From Galeopsis tetrahit (taxonomy: Eukaryota; Streptophyta; Magnoliopsida; Lamiales; Lamiaceae): 64,000 nt of DNA. Positions 22,516 to 32,397 of the stretch are shown piece by piece (position 1 is the first letter of the stretch; each line of letters starts with the position of its first letter). The notes below the pieces were generated by a model. It made no database searches. It was not told the origin of the DNA and saw only the letters and a program-made list of their open reading frames with translations. The DNA is taken from positions 73,835,727-73,899,726 of the forward strand of contig OY776119.1 of assembly GCA_963675135.1 (NCBI GenBank), given 5' to 3'. Position numbers and translations under genes: made by a program.

Positions 22516-24854
22516 CAATTCCTCTCTCTCTCCCCGTCAAAACCAAGGCCAGATCACTTCGATCTCGTGCCAAACCTGCACCCAAAACCTCATCAGTGTT
22601 GGCAGTGCAACCACTAAGAGCCAACATAACCCCACACACTACTATATTCGATACAGTTGATACTTCTACAACTGTCGAACCAAACCTAGCCACATCAAAG
22701 CCCTCAGAAACCACCACCCAAATTCCTTTTACCTCAACAGAAAATGTTGAACCTCTCAACCCGTCTATTTCAGAAACCCCACTAGTTGCCACTGCAACAA
22801 CTGAGACAGGGACCTTACCTGCTCAGACCCCTTCTGAAATTAGATTCGAATCCCTCGTCTATTACCCGATGTGTCTAAGAGAGAAGAGGATTCGTTCGAG
22901 AGTAAGCAACAATCTAAGGAAGAAGCTCTCGTCTATTGAGATAGACACTGCTTCTGAGCAATTTGAGAAACTTCTAAGGATATGCACGTGGGTTGCATTG
23001 AAGAAAGCCCCGACTGAAGATCTGTTTGAAGTCATCGTAGGAATGGGTGGAATCTCCAATGTTCAAGATTGGGAGATGGAACAAAAGGAGAACAGTGGAG
23101 TTCAAGACCACTCTAAATTATTTCCAGACCATGTCCTAACAGCTCTTGTGAAGAAGATGTTGAATATTTCAGATGACGTTCTGTCTTCTCAACACTTGTT
23201 TGATATTGGTATTCAAACTGATCTACTGGAAGAAGAGTTGAAAGTTGAAACTATTGAAGCTGGTATTCAAACTTCAGATCAATCGGAAGATGATGCTGAA
23301 AGTATTGAAGAAGAAGACAACAACTTGATCGAAATTGGTGAAGAAGATGATGAGTTTGTTGAAGCCATCATGTTTAATGAAGATGAGTTAACGGAGAGAG
23401 ATCAAGAAGATGTTGTTTCTGAGACTCAATCTACTACTCATGTATTTCCAGAAGGCTTTATAGATGAGTTGAAGACGGACTTGAAGGAAGTAGTGAAGTC
23501 GTCTATCGAAGTGTTCTTGGAATCAAAGCTGAAAGGAGTCTTGGTGGAACAAAATCAGTCACTAGTTGACAGCTCCATAGAGTTGATAGTTGGAGAAGTC
23601 AATAAAATAGATTCTACTTTTCGACAAGAAATGTATACTCAAATTGAAGATTTCTTGAAGAGACAAGTTGATTATTTGGAGAACAGGCCAGTCAACTTTG
23701 CTAGATCATTATCTGAAGAGTCCAGCAAAATGGAGAGGCTCTACATAGTTAAAATTGAGATAGCAGATGAGCAAAGGCGTGAAGCACAAGATCAGTTGAT
23801 GCAAACCAGGAAGCTTCTAAGAGATATGTCTGAGGAAAACAGAATGCTTAGGTTGACTGCTACTCATTTCAAGACTGAATTGAATCTGTCTACTCAAAAG
23901 CTAGAGCTAGTTGCTACTAAACTAGACAAGATGAGTCAGGACAAGACACATCAAAGACAGATTGAGCTAGCTTCAGAAGCAATGATGGAAGATATGAAAG
24001 AAGAAATGACTCGATTTACTAGTCTATTCACTCTTAAGGCAAGTGATGAAGCCAAAAAGGGGGAAGAGACGAGTAGAGTTATTATTGCTGCTGAAAAGTC
24101 AAGTGCTGAACCTGAAGTCAAGGCTGCTGCGTCTGCGATAGAAGAGTTAAGGAGGCCCAAGAGAGGAAGGCTGGTCAAGACAGCTGATTTTGAGCAAGCT
24201 AAGGCTGATGAAGCAAGGCAGTTGAAAGGCAAAGGTATTTCTTCCCCTGAGGATCAGACCAGACAAGTTAAGAGAAAGCTTGTTCTAGAGAAAAAGAAGG
24301 AAGAATTAGGTGACATCCTAGCTGATATTGGTGATGAAGAGGTTGAAGCTCTTCATAAGAAGCAAAAGTTGGAGGATGTTCATTATGCTAACAAGAAATT
24401 GTTAGGAAAGCATATCAAGATGTTGCTGAAGTTGAAAGCTGATCCTGATCTAATAGAAGATGCCTATATAGATAATTTCATTGATAGTGAACATAGAGAT
24501 GCATGGTTCAAAGTCAAGATGAAGTGGGAGCTGGATCATTGGATTATTCGCAAGTTCGGAGATCCAGATAGCAGAGAAGAATTATATGCAATATTTGATA
24601 AGTTCATGGAAATGCAAGATCAGAATTTATGGAACTTAATCATGAGGATTGCAACTGCTGTAAGTTTTAATATTCTTGTTTCTATTTTTCCAAAATGGAT
24701 CAATCCGATGTTAGGTTCTGGAAAGAGGATCGACTTCAACAAGATTAAGAAGTTTGAAGAAGACCTACTGGAGAAAGAGAAAATCGAGACTGAAGAGCAT
24801 ATGACAGTAATTCACAAAAGGCTACTCGATGCTTTTGGTGTTCCAAATCCTTAA
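22516..24854 (+). pseudogene. E1 extra 3' ORF, C-terminal part (separated by E2)
   Basis: Continues the frame left at 12073 once E2 and one TTTGT are ignored; an apparent TTG start at 22512 is an artefact of the junction. It is open for 779 codons to the TAA at 24852. The start is Pro/Thr/Ser-rich, followed by a middle with two GIQT motifs (GIQTD 23208-23222, GIQTSD 23262-23279) resembling LC8-binding sites. A long coiled-coil region (about residues 300-480 of this part) is rich in Leu/Glu/Lys. The C-terminal domain is Trp- and charge-rich (AWFKVKMKWELDHWIIRKFG). No signal peptide is seen. It encodes AAAAAGGGGGAAG at 24054-24065, a polypurine-like motif. Function unknown. Confidence 0.75.
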
Positions 24855-25025
24855 GAAGGTACTTTATCTGATTAGAATGTTACTTAAGTTTTTTTTTTAA
24901 GTATGTGTAATATCTACTGATCTTATTTGAATGAATGAAAAGATAACAATTTTTGGTGTTTAAGACAAGATAACTACTTAACTAGTCTACTGTTGAGAAA
25001 AGATTCAAGTAGTTTTGGCTTCATC

Positions 25026-25039
25026 AAAAAGGGGGAAAT
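25026..25039 (+). other. E1 polypurine tract
   Basis: AAAAAGGGGGAAAT abuts the 3' LTR. It would prime plus-strand DNA synthesis. The E3 tract is identical. Confidence 0.93.
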
Positions 25040-26370
25040 TGATGGGATATGAATCCTAAAGACAAGTCCTAAATGTTGAAAAGATAAGATAAGTTTTGAC
25101 AAGCCAAAAGTAGACTTGAATATTTTCTAAGTGTTGACTGATCTAGTCTAGTTATGAAGTCATCTTGAGCAGATCAGTAAAGTTCACAAGACAAGTACTA
25201 GTTCACAAGACAGGTACTAGTTCTTAAGTAAAGTTTCAAATGATAAGTATGAAAGAAAAGCATAAGTACTTGGTATTATAGTATGTTGATACTTTATATA
25301 ATTGTTAGGTTTTATACTGAGCTATTTAAAGATGTATAGAAGCTCATGTTTTACGATTTATATTTGATGTATAGATTCTTAAGTTGACTAAGCTATGTTA
25401 TAAAGCTTAATGTAATGTAATAGTTTTGTTAGGATTAGATAATAGGACTAGATTAGTTCTATGATGAAATCTGAAGAAGAAGTCTACTGCACAAGACAAG
25501 TAGAAGATGAAGCCTACTACTGGAGAACAAGACGGGTGCGCGAGACTACAAGACAAGATGTGAAGAACTAATGAGTTAGTTACAAAAGCGCGTATGAAGA
25601 TAAAGACTAAAGAGTTAGTTAAGGAATAACTAATTAACTGGAGAAACGCGTGGATGGATAAGACGAATTAGTTATAAGTTAGTTTTCAAGAAAAGTTGGT
25701 TACACAACTGAAAGTTCTTAAATTGGAAGCTTATAAATACCGCAAGGTATTCATTCATTAGAGACGACTGGAAAAACTACTGAAGCATTGATATTCTACA
25801 TTCAAGTAAAGCAAATACTCTCAGAGGTTGAAATTCAGAAAGAAGCCAGAAGACAAGTGAAGAACAAGGAGGCTACTACTGAAGACAGAGAAGTTTACTT
25901 TTATATTTTTGTTTTCAAGCTGCTAGTTACTTGTAAAATAGCTAGTTAGATCGAAGAGGCACTTGGTAGTGTTTTCGAGAAGATCTAAGTCTTATTTCTT
26001 GGGACTTAAAGCCACAAGAACATATTACTCCATTGGACGAGTTAATAAGAATATCACAACTGGGTTTGTGAGAATGGATGTAGACAAGTTGTCGAACCAC
26101 TATAAATCGTTGTGTGTTTGATTTACTTTACTGTTTGTTTACGTGTTTAATTGATTAATTGCTTATCTAAACAAGACAAGTAGAGTGTTCATACAGAAGT
26201 TCGAATTTCGAATATAAGTTGAGTATAAACTTGATCGGGCTCAGTGTTACTTTGATAAATTTCGCATTACGTATTCTGATATATTGAAAGATTTTTAAAA
26301 GTCTATTCACCCCTCCCCTCTAGACTTTTACTAGCTTACTCAATATTATTAACTCAACTTGGGACCAACA
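25040..26370 (+). repeat. E1 3' LTR
   Basis: Starts TGATGGGATATG (one change from the 5' copy) and ends GGGACCAACA. It is 19 bp longer than the 5' LTR because a CACAAGACA(A/G)GTACTAGTT unit is duplicated near 25185-25225. Confidence 0.95.
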
Positions 26371-26378
26371 TTACACTT

Positions 26379-27980
26379 TGTTGGGAATAAAATGATTTTG
26401 ATCTAAGATACCAAAACCCCTGATTGATGATGTACAAGTTAGTTGAGATATGCTCAAGTCATTGTTCAGGCAAGTTGTCCCAGAACACTTAATGTATAGT
26501 ATGCTTAAGTTAAAATCTCAGAAATGTTATGAGATATTAGTAATCAGGATAGTTGTCCAAAGCTGAAATGTTAGGCAGCTTGATAGGTCTATAGGACAAA
26601 GTTGCTGATCTTTTCAAGACAAACTGATCAAATGGACAACCTGGCTGAAGAGTTCAAGAACACTGAAGCTGTGCTCATAAATGCAAATGATCAAGACAGT
26701 TGAAGTACAAATAATCAAGTGGATTAAGTGTCAAAAGCTTACAGAAGACATATTCAATGAAGCATTTATTGCCAATCATGCCTGAACCAAGCATTAAAGA
26801 CTTAGAGCATTAAAGAGTGAGGCATTGAATGAGTGTTGGAACATTCTAAACTGCAGCAGGAATGTTCAGGGAGCTTGTCCCATCTGACCGTTGGTTGTGT
26901 GTAAAGTTTGCCACAAATCAACCTAGGACATTGTGCAAAATTGGAAACTGACACAAGTCTTCCCAGCCGCCTTTGTCAGAAGTCAACACATTCATTCAAG
27001 CAACCATTGAAGACCTCTTTTACACAGTGGATAAAAGGATGTCAAGCTTCATAGCCGTTTTAATGGTGCTGCAAATAGACATATTTGAATTGCTAATCCC
27101 TCCAACGGTTAGTTGTTCAAATTGCCTATAAATACAGAAGTGATCAAAGGATTTCAGAATCCAACTACAAGCTATCAAACTATCATCAAGCTTTCAAAAG
27201 GAAACCAAGCTGTTCACTAGAATTCCAAGTTTCCTGAATCACTTCAAGTCAGCTAAGCCAATCTTTGTAAACATCCTAGCTTAGCATTGAGATATCCTAA
27301 GCCTTTACACTGTTCTTACTGTAAAGGATATCTCTATTAGTTGGAACCAAACCTCAAACCTTATCTCATTTAGTGAAGAGAGTGTTTGTTGTAGAAGTGA
27401 GAAGTTAAGGACTGTTAGTAACACAGTCTTAACTCAGAGAGATTGAGCACTAGGACTCAAGTTATCCTAGGGATCAAAACTCTAAGAGAGTGTTGTTGAT
27501 CAGTGCACCTTGGCACTATAAAACAAGCTAATTCCATTGAGAAGGAATTATCCTGTTCAATCAGGGAAAGTGGATGTAGGAGCTTGAGTCTCTGAACCAC
27601 TATAAATTTGTGTCTCATTTACTTACTGCATTCTTAACTTCACTCCATTCAATCATATTTCAAAGATTCATAACTTAGTAAGTAAGAAAATCTGTTTTGG
27701 ACAAAGTCCCTGATAACTTGTATTTTTCAGAAATCAACTTGGAGTATTTCTTTGAGTAAAGGCCAACCACATTCCGCACTTAGAAACTCTTTTAGATATT
27801 TAGCCAACTGATCACTTAATAGTAATCAGTAGGACAAGTATCTATCAAAGTTCACACTCAGGCCAGTTGTGAGACAACTTGCCTGATAGGACCAGTTTAT
27901 CAAAAAGAAAAGAATTTGCATACACAAGTGCATTCCCCCCCCCCCCATACACTTGTGTTATACTCCACCAAGGACCAACA
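26379..27980 (+). repeat. E3 outer 5' LTR
   Basis: Full-length LTR, TGTTGGGAATAAAATG to AAGGACCAACA. The end carries a C12 run flanked by ACACAAGTG and CACTTGTGT, able to form a hairpin. The base after the LTR is not the PBS but unrelated DNA, so this is an LTR-flank junction. Confidence 0.95.
26885..27134 (+). promoter_or_regulatory. E3 LTR promoter with MSA/MYB3R-type sites and TATA box
   Basis: TCCAACGGTTA at 27101-27111 matches exactly the mitosis-specific activator consensus (YCYAACGGYYA). Two further AACGG cores occur on the opposite strand, ACCAACGGTCA at 26885-26895 and AAACGGCTAT at about 27051-27060. TATAAATA is at 27127-27134, 15 bp after the best site. MSA elements bind three-repeat MYB proteins in G2/M genes; cell-cycle control of E3 is inference. 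The same arrangement recurs at 31381-31391 and 44735-44745. Confidence 0.6.
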
Positions 27981-28378
27981 AACACCCCTTCACCTACTTT
28001 CGTAAAAGATTGTGATTGATTCAAAGTGATTAGAATTGATTTTTACAATAAAATTGAAGGTGGACAGTGTTTTAAAATTAAGCACATTTAATCAATTTTG
28101 TATATATTATGGTGTTTGCAAAACAAATCACTTTTTTTTATAACTTTACAAAAAACACTCTTATTACATTTGGATAAGTAATGAATAAAGATGAAATATT
28201 ATTTAAATTGTAAGGGCAAAATTGTAAAATTGATTATTGCAATGATGAGAAACACATAAAGGTAGGTGAAGGGGTGCTTCACCAAAATCACTTTTAACAA
28301 ATTGACTTAATCACTTGATTGTGTTTACAAACACTCCAAAAGTGATTGTATTTAAAAAAGAAAGCTTTTAAGTACATA
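27981..28378. mobile_element. MITE-like inverted repeat, truncated on the left by the LTR junction
   Basis: ACACCCCTTCACCTAC just after the LTR is inverted as GTAGGTGAAGGGGTG near 28262-28277. The right arm continues beyond this (to about 28350), while the matching outer left arm is missing exactly at 27980/27981. The interior is AT-rich with no ORF. Confidence 0.55.
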
Positions 28379-28405
28379 TTAGAGCATCTCCAATGGGAGG
28401 AAGGA

Positions 28406-28527
28406 GACAAAGTGGGATAGCTCAAGTGGTTAGAGCACCACTACCTAGGCCTTAGGTCCTGGGTTCGAGTCATGGGGATGGGAAAAAAAGGGATGGGTAT
28501 TTAACTTCCATCAAAAAAAAAAAAAAA
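28406..28527 (+). mobile_element. tRNA-derived SINE
   Basis: Short insertion with an RNA polymerase III A box (TAGCTCAAGTGG, 28418-28429), a B box (GGTTCGAGTC, 28462-28471) and an A-rich tail. Perfect 14-bp target duplications AATGGGAGGAAGGA flank it (28392-28405 and 28528-28541). Confidence 0.85.
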
Positions 28528-29017
28528 AATGGGAGGAAGGAATCTCATGTGGAGTGCTTCCCCTACCCAATAAATGAGGAAGGAGTGATTGTGAGTTGTA
28601 TGATGTGGCATAGGAATAAAAAAATAGAAAGGCGTGTTGCTTCCTGGGAAGGAGAAAAAAATGAGGATGAAAGTGAGAGTAAAAGTTTTGGGTGTGAGTT
28701 TCAAACACAAGAAAAATACAAAGAAGAGGGGAGAGTGAACTTAACTGTGCGCGTGGAGGAGGGATTTAATCACTGCCATCATGACAGTTGTGGGTCCCCC
28801 AAAATACCCGTTGCCAAATTTTCCCATTTATCTCTTTCTTTTTTTTCTTTATTGTTACTTATTTAAAATTTTGCCATTTTAATTAATTTACTTTTTTTTC
28901 TCTTTTTAATAACAATGCAGTAAGTAAATTTTGTAATAAAAAAAAATGTCAGATTTGTTGTATCAAAATAACATTTTCTAACGGTAAAAAAAAACAAGCA
29001 TTCATTTTTAACTCTTT

Positions 29018-29025
29018 TATAAATA
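29018..29025 (+). promoter_or_regulatory. TATA box of the Harbinger-associated gene
   Basis: TATAAATA lies 59 bp before the ATG at 29084, in AT-rich DNA, a normal plant core-promoter spacing. Confidence 0.6.
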
Positions 29026-29083
29026 GAAGTTGTAATTTTAATTATTTCTATCTTCATCTATATTTCTCAATTCATCTCTCAAA

Positions 29084-30286
29084 ATGGATCACAATGCTTG
29101 GATAAATTTTTATAATTCTAGTAGTTTTGGAGGAAATGCATCTTTTCAAAACTCCAATATTCATACACAAAATTCCGACAATCGTCCTCAAGGTTCTAAT
29201 ATTCGTCCTGAAAATTTCATCTCCTCAAATTTTCCAAATTCCCCAAATTATCCAAATTCTCCAAATGTTCCCTTTAACTTAAATTTTCATATGAGTTCTT
29301 CTGGGGCTCCATTTTATCACTATCATCCCATGCCTCCCCTTCCTCCATACGTAATATCCCCTTCAAACTCATCGAGAAGGACTAGCACTGACAGAACGAG
29401 CACCGACGGAGAAGGCGGAACTCCATCTTCTGTGAGATCATTTCAATTTCAAGCACAGTTTTCTCCTTCGGAAGTAGGTGGCATTAATATCGACGGTGTG
29501 TCAAAATCTGATGAGACGTTGTCGACAACATACACTGATGAAGAGAATGAATTGCTAACAGAGTGTTGGATCAATATTAGCACAAATTCAGTGATTGGAA
29601 ATGATCAGAAGTTAGAGCAAATGTGGCTGAGGATTGCTATTGAGTATAACAAAAGTCGTCCCGCAAATAAACCTGAGAGGTCGGCAACAGTGCTGAAAAC
29701 AAAATTTTATGCCATTCAGAAGCAAGTAAAATGGTTTTGTGCAAGTTACAATCAACTGTTGGACGTGTGGCCGAGCGGGAGCAGTGATGCAGATATCTAC
29801 GAAAAGGCACAAAAAGTTTTCAAGAATGAGCACCTTAAGCACGGTTTTAAACTTCGTGGTTGTTGGCTACAGTTGAAGAGATGTCCTAAATTCGAAAAGT
29901 GTGATAAAGATATTCGTCCATCAAAGAAGATGAAGACCAATGAGTTCGGCGGATACTCCTCTTCCAATGTAGGTACGAGTGAAAACGAGGATGTTAGTGC
30001 TCAGCGTACTCGTCCAATTGGGCAAAAAGAAGCAAAGAAAAAAGTTAGGGGAAAAGTTAAGGAAAAAGCTAATCCAGAAACGTCCGAAGAATGGAATAAG
30101 AGGATGTGTGAAGTAGAAGACACAACAATGAATAAAGTTACTAAAAACACGGAGGCATTGGAACGAATAGCGCAAAAGGGTGAGTGAAAAATTCTCATGG
30201 CAAATACCACAAATATGACACCCGATCAACTTCAATTACACAACTTATATTTTGACAAAATTAGGAAGAAGTGGACCACTGAGTAA
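29084..30286 (+). pseudogene. Myb/SANT-like, NAM-associated protein of PIF/Harbinger type, one late nonsense codon
   Basis: ATG at 29084, open for 367 residues to the TGA at 30185-30187. The same frame then continues through NMTPDQLQLHNLYF to the TAA at 30284-30286, a tail conserved in this family. An Asn/Pro-rich N terminus (repeated FPNSPNYPNSPN-like phrases) precedes a trihelix/Myb-like domain at about residues 148-250 (YTDEENELLTECWINIS, FYAIQKQVKWFCASYNQL, FKLRGCWLQLKRCPKF). A Lys-rich NAM-associated C-terminal region follows. Relatives are often mislabelled glutathione S-transferase T3-like. It would bind DNA and help the Harbinger transposase. The single stop suggests recent loss, or it could be read as a slightly short protein. 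Confidence 0.75.
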
Positions 30287-30726
30287 TTGTCTAGGTTTAT
30301 TTTTACTTATGTATTGTTTGTATTGGTTATCAAGTAAGTAGGATAATTTGTGTTTTCTCTACTGATTATGTGTACTAAATACTTTTGTTAGTGTGGTAGT
30401 CCCAGCCTCTTGTTTTCTCACTTAAATTCTGTACAAGCGTTTTTGCTACATTTATTAGCATGTGCGTTATAAATTACTATAAATCAAGAATCCTTCATAT
30501 ATACAGAATGAGTAAGTAGGATAATGAGTATCAACTATTCTAATTACGTACACACTGGAATGGATATCTCTAAATAATTTAAATCTATAAAAATATTAAT
30601 GACCCTGGAATTTAATTGACATGCATATTTCCAAAATTCACTAAATAATTATACACTGGAATTTAATTGACATGCATATTTGCAAAATTCATATCAATTA
30701 CTCGTATTTAATTTAAAAGTTCAACC
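30287..30726. other. Non-coding flank with a short direct repeat
   Basis: AT-rich 3' flank. A unit of about 55 bp with CACTGGAATTTAATTGACATG occurs twice (about 30603 and 30655; phrase quoted as landmark). No ORF. Confidence 0.5.
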
Positions 30727-31037
30727 TGTTGGTCCTTGATGGAGTATGACACAAGTGTATGGGGGGAATGCACTTGTGTATTCAAATTCTTCTTTTTCTT
30801 CTTAAAAACAGTAGTTTGGTATGATCAGGAAGGTTGTCTGATAACTAGCCTGAGTGATCTTCTAAAGATATCTGTCCTACTGAAAACTAGACAGTGATCA
30901 GTTGGATAAATATCTAAGTGATTTGCTAAGTGCGGAATGTGGTTGGCCTTTTCTTTGAAGAAATACTTCAAGTTAATTTCTGAAACAGTTAATCAGGGAC
31001 TTTGTCCAAAACAGTTTTTCTTATCTTACTGAATTTC
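30727..31037 (-). repeat. Inverted, diverged fragment of an E3-family LTR end
   Basis: TGTTGGTCCTTGATGGAG and the following 300 bp are the reverse complement of the 3' end of the E3 LTR, including a G6 run and the hairpin phrase. Substitutions and indels are frequent, so it is an older relative and not a recent inversion of E3 itself. Confidence 0.85.
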
Positions 31038-32258
31038 TGAAGCATTTATTGCCAATCATGCCTGAACCAAGCATTAAAGACTTAGAGCATTAAAGAGTGA
31101 GGCATTGAATGAGTGTTGGAACATTCTAAACTGCAGCAGGAATGTTCAGGGAGCTTGTCCCATCTGACCGTTGGTTGTGTGTAAAGTTTGCCACAAATCA
31201 ACCTAGGACATTGTGCAAAATTGGAAACTGACACAAGTCTTCCCAGCCGCCTTTGTCAGAAGTCAACACATTCATTCAAGCAACCATTGAAGACCTCTTT
31301 TACACAGTGGATAAAAGGATGTCAAGCTTCATAGCCGTTTTAATGGTGCTGCAAATAGACATATTTGAATTGCTAATCCCTCCAACGGTTAGTTGTTCAA
31401 ATTGCCTATAAATACAGAAGTGATCAAAGGATTTCAGTATCCAACTACAAGCTATCAAACTATCATCAAGCTTTCAAAAGGAAACCAAGCTGTTCACTAG
31501 AATTCCAAGTTTCCTGAATCACTTCAAGTCAGCTAAGCCAATCTTTGTAAACATCCTAGCTTAGCATTGAGATATCCTAAACCTTTACACTGTTCTTACT
31601 GTAAAGGATATCTCTATTAGTTGGAACCAAACCTCAAACCTTATCTCATTTAGTGAAGAGAGTGTTTGTTGTAGAAGTGAGAAGTTAAGGACTGTTAGTA
31701 ACACAGTCTTAACTCAGAGAGATTGAGCACTAGGACTCAAGTTATCCTAGGGATCAAAACACTAAGAGAGTGTTGTTGATCAGTGCACCTTGGCACTATA
31801 AAACAAGCTAATTCCATTGAGAAGGAATTATCCTGTTCAATCAGGGAAAGTGGATGTAGGAGCTTGAGTCTCTGAACCACTATAAATTTGTGTCTCATTT
31901 ACTTACTGCATTCTTAACTTCACTCCATTCAATCATATTTCAAAGATTCATAACTTAGTAAGTAAGAAAATCTGTTTTGGACAAAGTCCCTGATAACTTG
32001 TATTTTTCAGAAATCAACTTGGAGTATTTCTTTGAGTAAAGGCCAACCACATTCCGCACTTAGAAACTCTTTTAGATATTTCGCCAACTGATCACTTAAT
32101 AGTAATCAGTAGGACAAGTATCTATCAAAGTTCACACTCAGGCCAGTTGTGAGACAACTTGCCTGATAGGACCAGTTTATTAAAAAGAAAAGAATTTGCA
32201 TACACAAGTGCATTCCCCCCCCCCATACACTTGTGTTATACTCCACCAAGGACCAACA
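31038..32258 (+). repeat. E3-family LTR lacking its first ~380 bp, next to the PBS
   Basis: From TGAAGCATTTATTGCC to GGACCAACA it is nearly identical to the outer LTRs (about 4-5 differences from either). It abuts the PBS, so it occupies the place of the functional 5' LTR. The MSA site and TATA box are kept; the upstream part of U3 is replaced by the inverted fragment. Confidence 0.92.
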
Positions 32259-32260
32259 AG

Positions 32261-32272
32261 TGGTATCAGAGC
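32261..32272 (+). other. E3 primer-binding site (initiator tRNA-Met)
   Basis: TGGTATCAGAGC lies 2 bp after the truncated LTR. Confidence 0.95.
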
Positions 32273-32397
32273 AGGGGTTCAAAGACCACTGCTTCTGAAA
32301 ATTCAACTGATTTTCAAATCACATTTTCTGAGGTCACTGAACTGATCCAAATTTCTGAAAAACTTATCTGTGTTCATCTTACATTACATTTGTTGAA

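Larger units (their letters stand above)
2730..26370 (+). mobile_element. E1: Sirevirus-like Ty1/Copia retrotransposon, interrupted by E2
   Basis: The element runs from TG at 2730 to CA at 26370 and is flanked by a perfect 5-bp target duplication, TTACA (2725-2729 and 26371-26375). Without the nested E2 it is about 13.2 kb. In order it holds a 1312-bp 5' LTR, a tRNA-Met PBS, gag, pol in the -1 frame relative to gag, a long extra ORF, a polypurine tract and a 1331-bp 3' LTR. By eye the LTRs differ at about 21 positions plus a 19-bp duplication in the 3' copy, so it is the oldest of the three. Stop codons in gag (1), pol (2) and the extra ORF (2), plus the E2 insertion, make it non-autonomous. 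The Sirevirus-like assignment rests on the extra ORF, repeated G5 purine motifs and RNase H style. Confidence 0.93.
28379..30286 (+). mobile_element. PIF/Harbinger-like element, right end missing
   Basis: TTA (28379-28381) followed by GAGCATCTCCAATGG is the typical target site plus terminal repeat of plant Harbinger elements. The enclosed gene at 29084 belongs to the Myb/SANT-like proteins associated with this superfamily. No matching CCATTGGAGATGCTC end or DDE transposase is found before the inverted LTR fragment at 30727. Confidence 0.5.

Noticed and set aside
22512..24854. Independent gene starting with TTG/Ser-Ile-Pro
   Set aside because: The frame is the continuation of the E1 extra ORF across the E2 target duplication; the start is created by the TTTGT copy.
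28413..28475. tRNA gene
   Set aside because: A and B boxes are present but there is no cloverleaf closing, and the A-tail plus 14-bp target duplication show a SINE.
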